A DNA stretch of 39,749 bases from an uncultured Bdellovibrio sp. (lineage in GTDB: Bacteria; Bdellovibrionota; Bdellovibrionia; Bdellovibrionales; Bdellovibrionaceae), in assembly GCF_946478835.1 (NCBI RefSeq), contig NZ_CAMLDV010000013.1:1-39749 (forward strand). Reading direction: 5' to 3'. The notes under the pieces are model-generated. The model was not told where the DNA came from. It searched no databases and worked only from the letters and a program-made list of their open reading frames with translations. The translations under genes were made by a program, and so were the position numbers. Positions 39,101-39,749 of the stretch are shown piece by piece; position 1 is the stretch's first letter; each line of letters opens with the position of its first letter.

Positions 39101-39749
39101 TGATTTCGCCTTAATTCCCAAAACAACTGATGAAGGCCACATTGTAAATGAACGAATCACACTTTGAATTTCACCATTAGGATCTTTGTATTCAGCTTCG
39201 GTACGAAGTTTTTCCGGCCCTGCTCCGTATTTAAGATTTTTAACATCCACTTGATAAGCGCCTTGCTTATTAAGTTGAAAATTCTCAACTCCACTTTGTG
39301 GAATGTGACGTGCCCCCTCATCTTCCCCAGAACGGAAAAGGCCCTCTTTCACTCCGCCATTGGCAAAAGTAAAATCCTGGAAGTCGTCGTCTTCAGGGTT
39401 GAAATAACTTGGCTCAACACTCCAACGCACTTTCATTGGAAGATCCACCGTCGGTCCGCCCGAGAAATAAGTACCACTGACTTGGATCGGAATATTTTTT
39501 TCTAAAACAAATGACGGTGTCGCACTTTGCAAACGTACTTGAATCAGAGGAACACGGAAACTTTCGATTGCAAATTCTCCGACGGAAAGGGACAAAGCTG
39601 GCGTCTGCTTTTCAAGCGTTAGCGTCCAGCGTCCCATCTTCACTCCCGCCGGTGAACTCCATTTCAAAAGAGCCACGCCTTTTTTCTTATCCCACTGCAA
39701 AGGCAGCTTAAACGATTGTAAGCCCGAATCATGAGACAGATTTAAAGTT
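36149..39749 (-). CDS. Bacterial alpha-2-macroglobulin (YfhM-like), N-terminus outside the window
   Basis: The frame is open to the right edge with no stop, so the start lies beyond 39749; a TTG at 39700 is internal. About 1200 C-terminal residues are visible. The MG-domain part (about 1-700) includes ARGs-rich strands and a macroglobulin core. The thioester motif TCLEQQ is encoded at 37445-37459, and a helical toroid (TED) domain follows. A C-terminal receptor-like domain (AGHYVLPVTRVEAMYSPDLFAELPE) ends the protein. It traps proteases in the periplasm through a reactive thioester, guarding the cell while PbpC repairs the wall. The signal peptide cannot be checked. Confidence 0.94.
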   Translation of the reverse strand, partial: TLNLSHDSGLQSFKLPLQWDKKKGVALLKWSSPAGVKMGRWTLTLEKQTPALSLSVGEFAIESFRVPLIQVRLQSATPSFVLEKNIPIQVSGTYFSGGPTVDLPMKVRWSVEPSYFNPEDDDFQDFTFANGGVKEGLFRSGEDEGARHIPQSGVENFQLNKQGAYQVDVKNLKYGAGPEKLRTEAEYKDPNGEIQSVIRSFTMWPSSVVLGIKAKSWWATPNLVEFDVVALDLLQKPLKGQKVTVDLYTSRYYSHRKRLVGGFYAYEDFREYKKIGELCSGETNSKGVFNCAGKSKVSGSVLAVVTTKDSQGRQSIANVNQWIVKPGETQWFGSEDNDRADLIPFKKTYEPGEVAEFQLRTPFPEAKVLVTVERDTVLYSEVIDVKGDRPVVRVPIKKEYAPNVVVSAFAIRGRLNDPKPTALVDLGKPAFKLGMTNIKVGWKENTLKVTVNTDRKTYKAREKSLVTVSVKDASGKPAAKGEVALVAVDEGLLELRDNHSWDILSAMMRMRPHTLSMATAQSLVIGKRHFGLKAVPIGGDGGGALRRELFDTLLYWNPSVTLNAQGQAKVEIPLNDSTTSFRIVAVALQGADQFGTGWTSIQSSQDLMILPGLSGVTREGDDFLAGFTIRNASKEVQNLDLSLNVTPRMEGLTVQKMRLNPGEAKEVHWKIRAPQAGSLEYVITAKNEKGKTLDEIKKAQKVLPVRVARIYQSEWGAWPEFSKLALQQPAGAEVNKSSVVVELSEGLGGSQAGIKEFWKNYEYTCLEQQVSRAISLNDKKLWQKIESKLNVYLDSNGLLRYFPSSYSKGSVNLTAYVLTIAHEAGFKFTEETENRMLEALNSYAEGKLKEEVEVSRADDTLKKITAFEALSRFRRLNIDLLTSIDEQGNQWPLYTLVEWYQIHLWEKNIPQREKKIADLEALLRSRFYFSAKRLQLKNEERESMPWLMRDSESSILRLIMATMSEPSWKSDTPRLYQGVLSRQKDGAWYMTTDNAWGSLTMRKFQAAYSKEKVQGTFQVNLGSEKATHEWSKGSSAVFELPWKEKEAQVQLEQKGAGKPWITVSAKAATPVTKATFAGFKVEKTVSPVEQKTKGVWSVGDVAKIKLKITSQAPQTWVVVEDPIPAGATVLQSSWATAVERKEELIRFYFSWFTPDNQEIEYTVRFNQAGHYVLPVTRVEAMYSPDLFAELPESSWTVKE

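Noticed and set aside
1..39749. CRISPR arrays, insertion sequences, prophage or integration sites
   Set aside because: No regularly spaced direct repeats, transposase, integrase or phage structural genes were found on either strand.

Overview
The window is a gene-dense piece of bacterial chromosome with moderate G+C and mostly AGGAGG-type ribosome binding sites. There is no phage, insertion sequence, integrase or CRISPR array. Several features suggest a Gram-negative bacterium of the Bdellovibrio group (Bdellovibrionota): an alpha-2-macroglobulin/PbpC pair, a TonB-dependent receptor, many lipoproteins and orphan secreted proteins, an XRE regulator with a DUF4423-like tail, and a type III polyketide synthase with a membrane partner. 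That placement is inference from gene content, with no marker gene to fix it.

Positions 1-1600 hold the 3' part of a type III polyketide synthase, a translationally coupled membrane protein and a tRNA-Ser(GGA). Positions 1590-10100 are a run of small adaptive genes: SRPBCC proteins, RibD-type reductases, a stand-alone MraY paralogue, DUF2945, DUF488, YCII, an ECF41-type sigma factor with DoxX, DUF1801, a secreted protein behind a structured leader, and an HxlR-controlled SRPBCC gene. Positions 10137-18134 carry an orphan histidine kinase, OsmC, ArsR/AHSA1, AhpD-like/Rrf2, a Met/His-rich periplasmic protein, an ArsC-like protein, thiol peroxidase, a lysozyme-fold lipoprotein, a Bcr/CflA exporter and a small acetyltransferase.

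Positions 18240-23729 are about transport. A TPP riboswitch precedes a TonB-dependent receptor. On the opposite strand lies a yeiH - AcfC-like binding protein - membrane protein operon whose last gene is split by a frameshift, and a YeiE-like LysR gene diverges from it. Positions 23712-28260 hold PepP, an XRE regulator, a quinone oxidoreductase, two secreted orphans and an Rnk-like protein. Positions 28463-33706 are a signalling module: a PhnD-like lipoprotein divergent from Hpt, a hybrid histidine kinase and a response regulator. The window closes with a second OsmC protein and the pbpC/alpha-2-macroglobulin operon, which runs off the right edge.

A recurring theme is local control. Five regulator genes (HxlR, ArsR, Rrf2, LysR, XRE) have perfect inverted repeats in their own or shared promoter region. 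The ECF sigma gene has an exact ECF41-type promoter in front of it. Two leaders can fold to hide their ribosome binding sites. All calls come from reading the sequence and recalling families; no search was run.
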